From NCBI GenBank assembly GCA_910579655.1, contig CAJTVE010000018.1:1-45961 (forward strand): a DNA stretch of 45,961 nucleotides, read 5' to 3'. The notes under the pieces were generated by a model. That model was not told where the DNA came from, searched no databases, and saw nothing but the letters and a program-made list of their open reading frames with translations. This DNA comes from an uncultured Allobaculum sp. (GTDB taxonomy: Bacteria; Bacillota_I; Bacilli_A; Erysipelotrichales; Erysipelotrichaceae). Each line of letters opens with the position of its first letter. Position 1 is the first letter of the stretch. The position numbers and the translations under genes are program-made. This document shows positions 7,474-15,340 of this stretch, one piece after another.

Positions 7474-9966
7474 ATGGAAAAATTTGGAACCTTTTATCTT
7501 GACCAGGAAAAGGACATCGTCGTTGATCTGACGATGGATGGAGATGTTCTTTCCTATACCTTACGCACTCCAAACCACCACACTGGAAATCTGATTACCA
7601 ACCTGGCCAGACTTTGTGATCTGCCTTTGACCTTTGATGACAAGGGACTCAAACAGATCCAGGGCACAGTCCCCGGCTATCTGGACAGCGACAATAACAA
7701 AGTCTATATTTTCCGGCTTGGCGGAACCAAATGCGCCAACATTTACCCGGATGGAACCATCGAGCGCAAGGCTGCCATTCCTGCGATTGCCAAAACGCTC
7801 ATGTCTCAGACCAAAAACTATCGCCTGAATCTGGAGCAGACGATCATCAAATCCTATATTCTTGAAGATTTGAAATTTCGCACCGACCTGCATACCCACA
7901 TGAATGCCAATCTTCATCCAGATACCTTGATTGCCCTCGGGATTGTCCATCAGGTTCGTTATCCGCTCTATTACATCAAAAAACTTGGGCTGAAACTTTC
8001 TGCTGCCCAGGAAGAAAGACTCGCTGCCGATCGCGCAAAAGTCAGTGCGCAGTTTGCCAACAGTCCGCTGGAAGGCAAGTATCTCGATCGTAAAATCGAT
8101 GACAACACCTTCATCAACTTTGCGGATCTGATTTTAAACAATCTGGAAAACGCCCCACAAAACCTGCCAAAAATCCGGGCTTCGCTGTCCATCATGAAAG
8201 ATGGTCAGGCCGTCTTCACCAATCTGGAAAAAGTCTATCTGTACCGCTATGTCTTTTCCAAAGGCATCCCCAGTGCAGAGTCCATCCAGCTTGCGCATGT
8301 CGATCAGATTCCGGATGCCGATATTGCCCGGATGGTCATGCAGATGCTTGCCGATGACCAGAATTCGAAATACGCCGACTTCAGTCTGTTCCAGGACAAG
8401 CTGCTCTGGGTAGGGCGGATGTATCAGTCCAAAGGCATCCAGCTGGCAGAAATTTCGGATACCGGTCTGGTCAAAAAAGAGGCGGCCGCCGGAATGCTGG
8501 AGCAAATCCACCAGGCCATGCCGGCCATCTATGAGGAAACCGGTGTGCGCATGCTGTTTCTGGCTGCCTTGCGCCGTATCCCATTAACCATTGTCAAAGA
8601 CCAGATTCAGAGTGCGGATTATCAGGACAATCTGGAAACGCTCAAAGCCGTTGCCATGGATCCCTACGTAGCCGGTTCTGATATTCTGGGTGAAGAAATT
8701 AATGATATCCGGGATCTGAAACCAGTCATTGAACAACTTGTCAAAATTGCCAGGGACGAACCCTCCTTTGTCATCCGGATTCATGCGGGTGAAAACGATG
8801 GCATCCGGGACAACGTTCTCAACTCCGTTTTATTAGTGGAAGACTGTCTGGCCGATGGCCAGCCCATGCCAGCGGTGCGGATTGGGCATGGACTGTATAC
8901 CGCCAACCTGGCCAGCGTGCAAGGCAAGAAGCTGTTATCCAAACTGAAAGAGGACCATGTCACGCTGGAATTCCAGATCACCTCCAACGTCCGTCTCAAT
9001 AACCTCTCCAGTCTCGCTCACCACCCACTCAAGGCTTATCTCAAAGCTGGTGTCCGCTGCGTTCAGGGCACCGATGGCGGCGCCATCTATGGCTCTAACT
9101 CTGTCGATGAACAGCTCTCGCTTGAGCGGTTGCTCAAACTCGATCGCAATGATTTTGAAGCCATGCGCAAAACGGAAGATTCGATCATTGAAAAAGCCAC
9201 AAAAGCCTTCCATGACAAAATGGGAGCTTACGAGAAACTGAGCGAAGGTCAAAACTGCACTGAGTTTTACCAGAAACGGATTGAAAAAGCCCATACAGGC
9301 GAAGTTTCGCCTTCCTCCAAAGACCGGACCCCATCTTTACAGGCTTTTGCGGACGAAATCAAGCCTCTGCCAACTGGCAAGACACCGATCATCCTGATGG
9401 GTGGATCCTTCAATTCAGACCGCCATGTTACCCGGATGCGTCCAGAAGGCAAAGAACTGATCAATGATCTGTTGATCACCCTCAATCCAAAAGAAGTCTA
9501 CTTTGTCATTGGCCACAAACTGAAAGGCTATGAAGCTTTTCTGGTTGAACAGAACAAGAAGCTGGCCAAACCTTTTGAAATCTTTGCGTTTGTTCCCGGC
9601 ACAATTTTAAAAGCCGATGAAGCCCGCCTGAAAACCAGCAAGCTCCCCATCCGGGTTGCACTGGAGCCCGAAGAACTGGGCATTTACAAGAGTGTTTCCT
9701 ATGAGATCTTTAAGCGCCAGCCTTCAATTTTAATCGGGCTGGATGGCAACAGCGCCGCCCTCAACATGATCCAGGATGCCAAAAATGCCAAGTACAAGAG
9801 TCTGATTCTGCTGTTCCAGAAGTGCAGCGCCTTTAAATCCAAAGCGTCTTCCCTGTATGGCTATATCAGCCTGTTTGATGAACCACAATCCGTTCTCAAA
9901 AAGGTTCAGACCTTCTTCGAAGATCAGAACAGCCAGAATTCACCATTGGCCAACCCAGCCAACTGA
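7474..9966 (+). CDS. Adenosine deaminase-like metal-dependent hydrolase with extra C-terminal Rossmann-like domain
   Basis: The 830-residue protein has three parts. Residues 1-125 are an unfamiliar N-terminal domain. Residues about 130-620 are an adenosine/AMP-deaminase-type TIM-barrel amidohydrolase, with metal motif HTH at 140-142 (DLHTHMNAN), HAGE around 437-440, RIGHG around 470 and a late metal aspartate in GTDGGAIYGSN around 533. These are the landmarks of ADA enzymes, which convert adenosine-type purines to inosine forms. Residues about 638-830 begin IILMGGSFNSDRH and look like a SLOG/Rossmann nucleotide-binding fold. Ordinary adenosine deaminases are about 330-350 residues, so this is over twice as long. 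An AGGTG site and a possible nearby promoter support the ATG at 7474. It is monocistronic, with a strong terminator. Substrate could be a nucleoside, nucleotide or nucleotide-derived signal; I cannot say which. Confidence 0.8.
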   Translation: MEKFGTFYLDQEKDIVVDLTMDGDVLSYTLRTPNHHTGNLITNLARLCDLPLTFDDKGLKQIQGTVPGYLDSDNNKVYIFRLGGTKCANIYPDGTIERKAAIPAIAKTLMSQTKNYRLNLEQTIIKSYILEDLKFRTDLHTHMNANLHPDTLIALGIVHQVRYPLYYIKKLGLKLSAAQEERLAADRAKVSAQFANSPLEGKYLDRKIDDNTFINFADLILNNLENAPQNLPKIRASLSIMKDGQAVFTNLEKVYLYRYVFSKGIPSAESIQLAHVDQIPDADIARMVMQMLADDQNSKYADFSLFQDKLLWVGRMYQSKGIQLAEISDTGLVKKEAAAGMLEQIHQAMPAIYEETGVRMLFLAALRRIPLTIVKDQIQSADYQDNLETLKAVAMDPYVAGSDILGEEINDIRDLKPVIEQLVKIARDEPSFVIRIHAGENDGIRDNVLNSVLLVEDCLADGQPMPAVRIGHGLYTANLASVQGKKLLSKLKEDHVTLEFQITSNVRLNNLSSLAHHPLKAYLKAGVRCVQGTDGGAIYGSNSVDEQLSLERLLKLDRNDFEAMRKTEDSIIEKATKAFHDKMGAYEKLSEGQNCTEFYQKRIEKAHTGEVSPSSKDRTPSLQAFADEIKPLPTGKTPIILMGGSFNSDRHVTRMRPEGKELINDLLITLNPKEVYFVIGHKLKGYEAFLVEQNKKLAKPFEIFAFVPGTILKADEARLKTSKLPIRVALEPEELGIYKSVSYEIFKRQPSILIGLDGNSAALNMIQDAKNAKYKSLILLFQKCSAFKSKASSLYGYISLFDEPQSVLKKVQTFFEDQNSQNSPLANPAN

Positions 9967-10010
9967 TCAATCCAGCCAGCTGATCAACCCTCATCCCCTC
10001 AACGAAAACA

Positions 10011-10050
10011 AGCGGCCTTTGGGCGTATTACTCGCTCAAAGGCCGCTTTT
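10011..10050. terminator. Bidirectional terminator between deaminase and histidine kinase genes
   Basis: AGCGGCCTTTG pairs with CAAAGGCCGCT around a loop that also contains GCG/CGC, followed by TTTT. It serves the plus-strand deaminase and probably also the convergent kinase gene ending at 10132. Confidence 0.85.
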
Positions 10051-10131
10051 CTAGATTTCTATGGGCAGATCTCATTTTTATGAGCAGATTTCAATATAGA
10101 TCCATATTGTCTGAACTGAAAAAGTCGATAT

Positions 10132-11364
10132 TCAGGCCGCTTTCAGAGTCACCACAAAAGAGGTCACGTCACCGCTGCATTCCACCCGGATTTTTCCGTG
10201 ATGGCTTTCCACAATGCTTTTCGCGATCGCAAGACCTAAGCCATAACGACCCGCAGCGCGGTTTCGGGAGGTGTCCGCACGATAGAAGCGCTCAAAAATC
10301 CGCTCTCTTTCTTCAGGTGGAATGGGGACACCGGTATTGGAAATCATCATAACGACTTCCTTGCCCTGGCGGCGCAAGGTTGCGATAACTTTGCCTTGTG
10401 AATGCTCAATGGCGTTATCAATTAGAATTGCAATGACCTGAACCAAAGAAGAAGGCTGCCCCATGACTTTAACATCCTCTTCAATATGTTCCACCAGTTC
10501 GAGATGCTTTTCAAACATGGCCGCTTCCATGATCAGGCACTGTTTTTCCAGCAGCCGGCTTAAATTGACCGGTTCAAGCTGAAGCTGTGCCTGTTCAGAG
10601 CGAGCCAGATCCAGCAAAGACGTAATCAGGCCATTCATCCGGATAGCTTCTTCTTCAATGTTCGTCAGCCACTTGGGATCGTCATCCTGCTGCATTGCTT
10701 CCGCGTTGGCCAGAATGACGGCAACTGGCGTTTTCAGTTCATGGCTGGCATCCGCAATAAACTGCCTCTGCTTTTTAAAGGTTGTCTCAATTGGAGCAAT
10801 CATCCTTGCCACCACAGCCCGGCAGATCAGATAGAGAATGACCTCAAATCCACAGGCAAGCAGAGCCGAGCCGATCATCCGGCGAAAAAGCCGCTTCTGG
10901 ATTTTGATCGTATCAATCAAGATGACAGCTTTCGTTTTGGTCAGCTGCCAGCAGGTTCCATCCAAATAAAGATTGCCAACTGAATATTCACCCGGATAAG
11001 CCGCCTGATAAATCCGGTTTGCCTGGTCAATCACGCTGTTGATATCCACATGTTCCAGATCAGAGGCATATACCTGAAGTGGTGTTCCGTTATCAAAGGT
11101 CACAATGCAGACCGGATTGGAGTAGATCAAAGACAGAGTGTCAAGATCAGGAGTCTGCTTACCCTCCTCTTTGGGCAGATAGGGTCCGACCATATCCGGT
11201 GCGGAAAACTGCTTGGCCGTCTGGCCAAGCGTATTCAAGGCTTCAATCAGAAAAACGCGTTCCGATTCGTATTCCTGGTAGTTCTGAACACCAAGTACAA
11301 CCACCACCAGCAAGGAAAAGACCCCAAACAGCATCGCCATCATCCGGCGTTTTAACTCAATCAT
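10132..11364 (-). CDS. Two-component sensor histidine kinase
   Basis: This is a 410-residue membrane histidine kinase of the EnvZ/PhoR type. A first membrane helix (about 9-27), an extracytoplasmic sensor of about 130 residues, and a second helix (about 163-188) precede the kinase core. The H-box FIADASHELKTP carries the phospho-accepting His208. The ATPase domain has its N-box (LIDNAIEHS, D315/N316), G1 region (ISNTGVPIP), F-box FERFYRAD (357-364) and G2 box GRYGLGLAI. It overlaps the response regulator gene by 8 bases (regulator stop at 11357-11359, kinase ATG at 11362-11364), so the two are translationally coupled. The signal is not apparent: the sensor region matches no fold I recognise. 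Confidence 0.95.
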   Translation of the reverse strand: MIELKRRMMAMLFGVFSLLVVVVLGVQNYQEYESERVFLIEALNTLGQTAKQFSAPDMVGPYLPKEEGKQTPDLDTLSLIYSNPVCIVTFDNGTPLQVYASDLEHVDINSVIDQANRIYQAAYPGEYSVGNLYLDGTCWQLTKTKAVILIDTIKIQKRLFRRMIGSALLACGFEVILYLICRAVVARMIAPIETTFKKQRQFIADASHELKTPVAVILANAEAMQQDDDPKWLTNIEEEAIRMNGLITSLLDLARSEQAQLQLEPVNLSRLLEKQCLIMEAAMFEKHLELVEHIEEDVKVMGQPSSLVQVIAILIDNAIEHSQGKVIATLRRQGKEVVMMISNTGVPIPPEERERIFERFYRADTSRNRAAGRYGLGLAIAKSIVESHHGKIRVECSGDVTSFVVTLKAA

Positions 11365-12040
11365 TTTTGGCGGTTACGCGATATCCAAGGCCGCGCACGG
11401 ACTTAATTTCGACATTGCTTTCCAGAAGGCGCAGCTTCTTGCGCAGAAAAGAAAGATACGCTTCAAGGTTGTTGGATTCAATTTCGTTATCCCAGCCCCA
11501 GACTTTGGAATAGATCTGATCACGGGTGAGGATCTGGTTAGGATGAGAAAAAAAGTACTCCAGTAGTGCGTATTCCTTCCCGGAAACAGGCATCGCATCC
11601 CCCGTAGCTTTCGAACCGAACATGCCGCTTTTTAAATCGAGATACGTATTGCCAAGTTCCAGCCGGTCTTTTTCAATCGGTGAATTTTTCTTGAGCTGAA
11701 TATCAACTCTGGCCAGCAACTCTTCCATATGGAAAGGTTTGGTCATGTAGTCATCGGCACCATTTTTCAGTCCTTTCAGCTTATCGGGAAGTTCGCCGCG
11801 GGCTGTTAACATGATGACTTTGGTTTCCGGAGCAAGAGCCCGTATATCTTCCAGAATTTCAAACCCATCTTTTTTGGGCAGCATGACGTCCAGGATCACC
11901 AGATCATAAATGCCGCTGCTCGCTTTTTCACCACCCGTTTCGCCATCGGTGGCAATCTCAACATTGTAGGCATGATTGGAAAGCATAGCGGCCGTTGCAT
12001 GGGCCAGATTCACTTCATCTTCAACAATCAATATTTTCAT
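11357..12040 (-). CDS. OmpR/PhoB-family response regulator
   Basis: The 227-residue regulator has an N-terminal receiver domain with acidic pocket E7/D8/E9, phospho-acceptor Asp51 (in LVILDVMLPKKDG), switch Thr79 and Lys101. A C-terminal winged-helix DNA-binding domain runs over about 130-227, including the EYALLEYFFSHPNQILTRDQI and SVRGLGYRV segments typical of OmpR proteins. The start at 12040 is preferred because AGGAGA lies 7 bases upstream; an in-frame ATG at 12058 has no such site. It is the first gene of the pair and hands over to the kinase through an 8-base overlap. Targets are unknown; no partner gene beyond the kinase lies in the operon. Confidence 0.95.
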   Translation of the reverse strand: MKILIVEDEVNLAHATAAMLSNHAYNVEIATDGETGGEKASSGIYDLVILDVMLPKKDGFEILEDIRALAPETKVIMLTARGELPDKLKGLKNGADDYMTKPFHMEELLARVDIQLKKNSPIEKDRLELGNTYLDLKSGMFGSKATGDAMPVSGKEYALLEYFFSHPNQILTRDQIYSKVWGWDNEIESNNLEAYLSFLRKKLRLLESNVEIKSVRGLGYRVTAKND

Positions 12041-12058
12041 CGCAATTTCTCCTTTCAT

Positions 12059-12648
12059 CGCTTGAATATGAATTTAAGTCGACGGGCAGTTTCTCTTTGA
12101 TCCGTTGCATCGTTTCTTATGGATTCTTACCAGTAAATTCTGATCGATTTCAATACCTGTCGTTTTTTCTTTCTGCCAATCGTTCATTCCTAGCAGCTTC
12201 TATTTTCCATCTGTTTGGCTGCTCTCTTCTGGATTTTTACTATTCAGCCTCATTTCTGGTTACAGCTTCTTTACTTCAACTATACCTGTACAGCGAGCAA
12301 ACCAATGAACTGGAAATCGACAGATCTTGCTGGCAAGAGCATTTTCGTCGCTGTTCGCGTTTTTATCCCTGCTATTGTAAAGAGCAGCTTAAAAATCCGA
12401 TTAAAACGGATGAAAAAGCCTGCCAGAAAATCTGTTTTTTTTCAAACCTGATATTATTTTCAAATAAAATTGTCCGAATCCCTCTGAACTGACGGCTGAA
12501 TTTTCCAGAATCCAGATTGATTTTTGCTCTTAATCTGGATATGAATACAATTTCTTTACGGAGTCCCACGAGTTACCCCCTTTAGATAAAGCCATTTTTG
12601 ACTCGAAATTTATTTATTTCCAGAATTTGATTTTTTTCGTTTTCTGTC
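12059..12648. other. Non-coding stretch between two-component system and tRNA cluster 1
   Basis: No credible coding frame. It must hold the two-component promoter (reading left). One clean inverted repeat, ATCCAGATT (12510-12518) with AATCTGGAT (12532-12540), has no T run after it, so it is not an obvious terminator. Confidence 0.4.
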
Positions 12649-12677
12649 TTGCGTTCTCTGCGGATATCGGTTATTAT
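12649..12677 (+). promoter_or_regulatory. Promoter of tRNA cluster 1
   Basis: -35 TTGCGT (12649-12654), 17-base spacer, -10 TATTAT (12672-12677), 19 bases before the first tRNA. It closely matches the promoter of the second cluster. Confidence 0.7.
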
Positions 12678-12696
12678 AGTCAAGCGTTGTGGCGAT

Positions 12697-12772
12697 GGAG
12701 GCTTAGCTCAGTTGGGAGAGCGTCTGCCTTACAAGCAGAGGGTCAGCGGTTCGAGCCCGTTAGCCTCCACCA
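12697..12772 (+). tRNA. tRNA-Val (anticodon TAC)
   Basis: A 76-base tRNA with acceptor stem GGAGGCT/AGCCTCC, D arm TAGCTCAGTTGGGAGAGC, anticodon loop CTTACAA (TAC, valine), T arm with GGTTCGAGCC and an encoded CCA end. First gene of cluster 1; the copy at 13653-13728 appears identical. Confidence 0.96.
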
Positions 12773-12776
12773 TCTT

Positions 12777-12852
<76 letters not shown>

Positions 12853-12856
12853 TCAT

Positions 12857-12932
12857 GACTCGGTAGCTCAGTTGGTAGAGCACTTGACTTTTAATCAAGG
12901 GGTCCAGGGTTCGAATCCCTGCCGAGTCACCA
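12857..12932 (+). tRNA. tRNA-Lys (anticodon TTT)
   Basis: A 76-base tRNA with acceptor stem GACTCGG/CCGAGTC, anticodon loop CTTTTAA (TTT, lysine), T arm CAGGGTTCGAATCCCTG and encoded CCA. The second copy is at 13811-13886. Confidence 0.96.
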
Positions 12933-12942
12933 TTTATTTTTT

Positions 12943-13016
12943 GCAGGTGTAGTTCAATGGTAGAACTTCAGCCTTCCAAGCTGACTACGTGAGTTCGATT
13001 CTCATCACCTGCTCCA
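12943..13016 (+). tRNA. tRNA-Gly (anticodon TCC)
   Basis: A 74-base tRNA with acceptor stem GCAGGTG/CACCTGC, anticodon loop CTTCCAA (TCC, glycine), T arm GAGTTCGATTCTC and encoded CCA. It is last in cluster 1 and has no counterpart in cluster 2. Confidence 0.95.
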
Positions 13017-13055
13017 ATCGATTACTCCTTCAGATCTTCGGATCTGAGTTTGATA

Positions 13056-13082
13056 ACCGGCCAGATGGCTGGTATTTTTTTT
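13056..13082 (+). terminator. Terminator of tRNA cluster 1
   Basis: ACCGGCC (13056-13062) pairs with GGCTGGT (13067-13073, one G-T pair), followed by A and a T run. It lies 40 bases after tRNA-Gly. Confidence 0.75.
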
Positions 13083-13604
13083 GCACTTTTCTTCCCTGCA
13101 GATCCATCTGGAATGCAGGTTATTCTGTAAACAGGAAGAATCGTTGCTCTTCACTTTCCAGTTTCATTCTCATTTCAAATCCAGACCACTCGTATCCAGG
13201 CTATTTTGCCCCAGGCTCTGGTCTGTTCAAGGCCCAGTCTTGATTCAGGCTCTTCTTCATTGCCTGTTCTTATTGCTTCTTCCGATCAAAATCGCAAGTC
13301 ATCCTGCCGATAAATCAAAGCCACTCCATCCGATCTCGAAATCTCCCGATTTTCAGGCATCTTCGTTCTCTTTTTCCCTGCCAGGGCAGTAGTATTTTTT
13401 CAGGATCATTCCAGCCGCCGGGCATTCTTTCTGCATAAAAATCAGCCGGTTTTGCGTGTAAACGTTCTCATGATATTTTCTTCAGAAATCTGATGTTTCT
13501 TCTTGCATCTGGCCAAAAATGTGCAATAATAAGTCTCGTTGTTACGGTGAACAGCCAGTCATCGCAAATCCTACTTCTCTTCAAAAAAGTTTTGAAAAAA
13601 GTAT
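13083..13604. other. Non-coding spacer between tRNA clusters
   Basis: T-rich sequence with no credible gene, tRNA remnant or hairpin terminator. It ends in the promoter of cluster 2. Confidence 0.4.
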
Positions 13605-13633
13605 TTGCGAATGACGATCTGATTTGCTATAAT
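13605..13633 (+). promoter_or_regulatory. Promoter of tRNA cluster 2
   Basis: -35 TTGCGA (13605-13610), exactly 17 bases, -10 TATAAT (13628-13633), 19 bases before tRNA-Val. The same -35 type, spacer and distance occur in cluster 1. Confidence 0.78.
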
Positions 13634-13652
13634 GATCAAGCACTTAAGCAAT

Positions 13653-13728
13653 GGAGGCTTAGCTCAGTTGGGAGAGCGTCTGCCTTACAAGCAGAGGGTC
13701 AGCGGTTCGAGCCCGTTAGCCTCCACCA
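13653..13728 (+). tRNA. tRNA-Val (anticodon TAC), second copy
   Basis: It has the same 76-base sequence as 12697-12772 as far as I can compare by eye, with anticodon TAC and encoded CCA. Confidence 0.96.
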
Positions 13729-13730
13729 TT

Positions 13731-13806
<76 letters not shown>

Positions 13807-13810
13807 TCGT

Positions 13811-13886
13811 GACTCGGTAGCTCAGTTGGTAGAGCACTTGACTTTTAATCAAGGGGTCCAGGGTTCGAATCCCTGCCGAGTCACCA
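13811..13886 (+). tRNA. tRNA-Lys (anticodon TTT), second copy
   Basis: It has the same sequence as 12857-12932 by eye. It is last in cluster 2, followed by a terminator rather than tRNA-Gly. Confidence 0.96.
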
Positions 13887-13901
13887 TTTTTTTGTTTATA
13901 C

Positions 13902-13927
13902 CGGATCCTTAAAAGGATCCGTTTTTT
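13902..13927 (+). terminator. Terminator of tRNA cluster 2
   Basis: CGGATCCTT and AAGGATCCG form a perfect 9-bp stem around a 2-base centre, followed by TTTTTT. Confidence 0.88.
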
Positions 13928-14055
13928 ATTTCCGTTTTTCTTTTCTCCCTGTCTTCTCTTCCTGTCTTCTCTTTTGATCTTCACGAATTCTTTCCGGCCT
14001 TCATATTTCCGGTTCTGTTTTTTCCGTTTGAAACCGGATTGCGTATACTGAAGAC

Positions 14056-14298
14056 ATGAAACCAAAAACTGCCTTAATTCTGACCTCATGCTGCTTCTTT
14101 GCGGCCGCTGTCGGATTTCTCTTATTTGCCTGGTCTTTAGATACCCCATGGCTCATTTTCGCGATTGTGATGCTTGCCATCGCTTTGATCCTGCGTAAAG
14201 TCTTTCCGGCTTCCGCAAAACTGTCCAGGGACTTTGATGCGCTTACTGCATCCCCAAAAGATGACGAGGTTTCAGATTCTGAATCCAAAGACAAATAA
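14056..14298 (+). CDS. Hypothetical small membrane protein (80 aa)
   Basis: The 80-residue product has two hydrophobic segments (about 5-26 and 31-45) and a polar, acidic C-terminal tail (about 50-80, ending in DSESKDK), so it is probably a two-helix membrane protein with a cytoplasmic tail. I do not recognise the family. There is no Shine-Dalgarno sequence; instead a -10-like TATACT lies exactly 6 bases before the ATG, which suggests a leaderless mRNA. A convincing terminator follows at 14370, which supports it being a real, separately transcribed gene. Confidence 0.5.
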   Translation: MKPKTALILTSCCFFAAAVGFLLFAWSLDTPWLIFAIVMLAIALILRKVFPASAKLSRDFDALTASPKDDEVSDSESKDK

Positions 14299-14369
14299 GC
14301 GGCTTCCAGCGCGCTTGTGACTCTTTTATGCAACAAACACAAAGACGATCTTTCTACACCTTTTCTTTG

Positions 14370-14396
14370 ACCAGCGGCCTTTACCGCTGGTTTTTT
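14370..14396 (+). terminator. Terminator of the 80-aa membrane protein gene
   Basis: ACCAGCGG and CCGCTGGT form an 8-bp stem with a short loop, followed by TTTTTT, about 70 bases after the stop codon. Confidence 0.82.
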
Positions 14397-14503
14397 GCGG
14401 GCAACTGAAGCTTTTTTCTTTTCTCATTTTTGTCTTGCCGCCCTGGACTCTTCCTTTCTCTTCTCCCCTTTTGGATTGGATGGTTTCAAGTCAGCTGAAG
14501 TGC

Positions 14504-14530
14504 AAAAAGGAGGAGCCCACATCTCCTCCC
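14504..14530 (-). terminator. Minus-strand hairpin terminator
   Basis: GGAGGAG (14509-14515) and CTCCTCC (14523-14529) form a 7-bp stem; on the minus strand TTTTT follows. It probably ends the transcript of the 39-residue protein gene, about 190 bases away. Confidence 0.55.
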
Positions 14531-14715
14531 TTTCATCAGTTGTATCGTTTCGAATTTTAGAATTTGAATCTGTTTTTTCAGGCCGCAGATTGATCCACCA
14601 GCTTACAATCCTTTGTTGAATCGATTTTCTGCCTGTTTAATTCATCGGCCATTTTGTCAGAGCCACTCTGAATCGAAGTTGAAAAAGAATTCCGGTCCAG
14701 CAGAGACAGAGGCAA

Positions 14716-14835
14716 TTATTGCATTCCAAGTACTGTGACAACCGCCACAACAATCAGAAGGACTGCACCAATAATGAAATCCACATACTCAGGTTTCAGC
14801 GCAGGTTCCTTTTCAATTTCTTCTCTGTTATCCAT
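14716..14835 (-). CDS. Small single-pass membrane protein (39 aa)
   Basis: This short minus-strand frame begins MDNREEIEKEPALKPEYVDF and continues into one strongly hydrophobic segment (about residues 20-37), ending in GMQ. That is the layout of a small bitopic membrane protein with an acidic cytoplasmic N-terminus. An AAGGAAG motif lies about 7 bases before the ATG. A minus-strand hairpin terminator is downstream at 14504-14530. It is not a family I recognise. Confidence 0.5.
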   Translation of the reverse strand: MDNREEIEKEPALKPEYVDFIIGAVLLIVVAVVTVLGMQ

Positions 14836-15177
14836 ACATGTCTTCCTTCTTCTCGTGTTTACATCAACCATCTTTATTCATTTGATAATTCCTCTATAAT
14901 CAGATGGATTTATCAAGCATTTACGATGATTTTGACGCAAGATTGTGGGAACGTCTCCATTGTGTGGGAAACTGGGTAATAAGGCAACCTGAATCGAATC
15001 TTCCTGCCCAATTCGTCCGGTTTCCCGGCAAAAACAGCACAAGCTTACTTTTTTCCTGACCAGAAATCTTCACCTATCCAATCTTGTCCAATCTTGCTTT
15101 CAAAAAACAAGACCGCCCAGAACACAAATGTCCCAACCAATCGATCCATGCCCATTCGCCAGCAAACGAACAGACAT
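14836..15177. other. Non-coding stretch before phosphoglycerol transferase terminator
   Basis: No credible gene is visible. It should contain the promoter of the 39-residue protein, reading left; a TTGATA and a TTATAG occur near 14890-14920, but their spacing is poor. Confidence 0.35.
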
Positions 15178-15224
15178 AAAAAAACCATCTTTTCCATGAG
15201 CGCAGTCATTTGAAGATGGTTTTC
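15178..15224 (-). terminator. Terminator of first phosphoglycerol transferase-like gene
   Basis: AAAACCATCTT (15181-15191) pairs perfectly with AAGATGGTTTT (15213-15223). On the minus strand a T run continues the stem. It is 118 bases after the stop. Confidence 0.75.
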
Positions 15225-15340
15225 AATTGAGTTCTTTGTCTGGTTCGTTCTGAATCCGATTCCCTCTCGGATGGATTCATTCTTAAATGGTTGAATCTCT
15301 AAATCCAAAGGATGAGCGCATTCGTCCAGTTTTCTGTCGA

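Noticed and set aside
7474..9966. RADAR-type defence system
   Set aside because: The deaminase is large and ADA-like, but there is no RdrA-type ATPase next to it; it is a single gene between feo and a two-component system.
14578..14652. 24-codon minus-strand frame (MADELNRQKID start) after the 39-residue protein
   Set aside because: No ribosome site; it is in frame with the preceding gene beyond its stop, but there is no evidence of readthrough.
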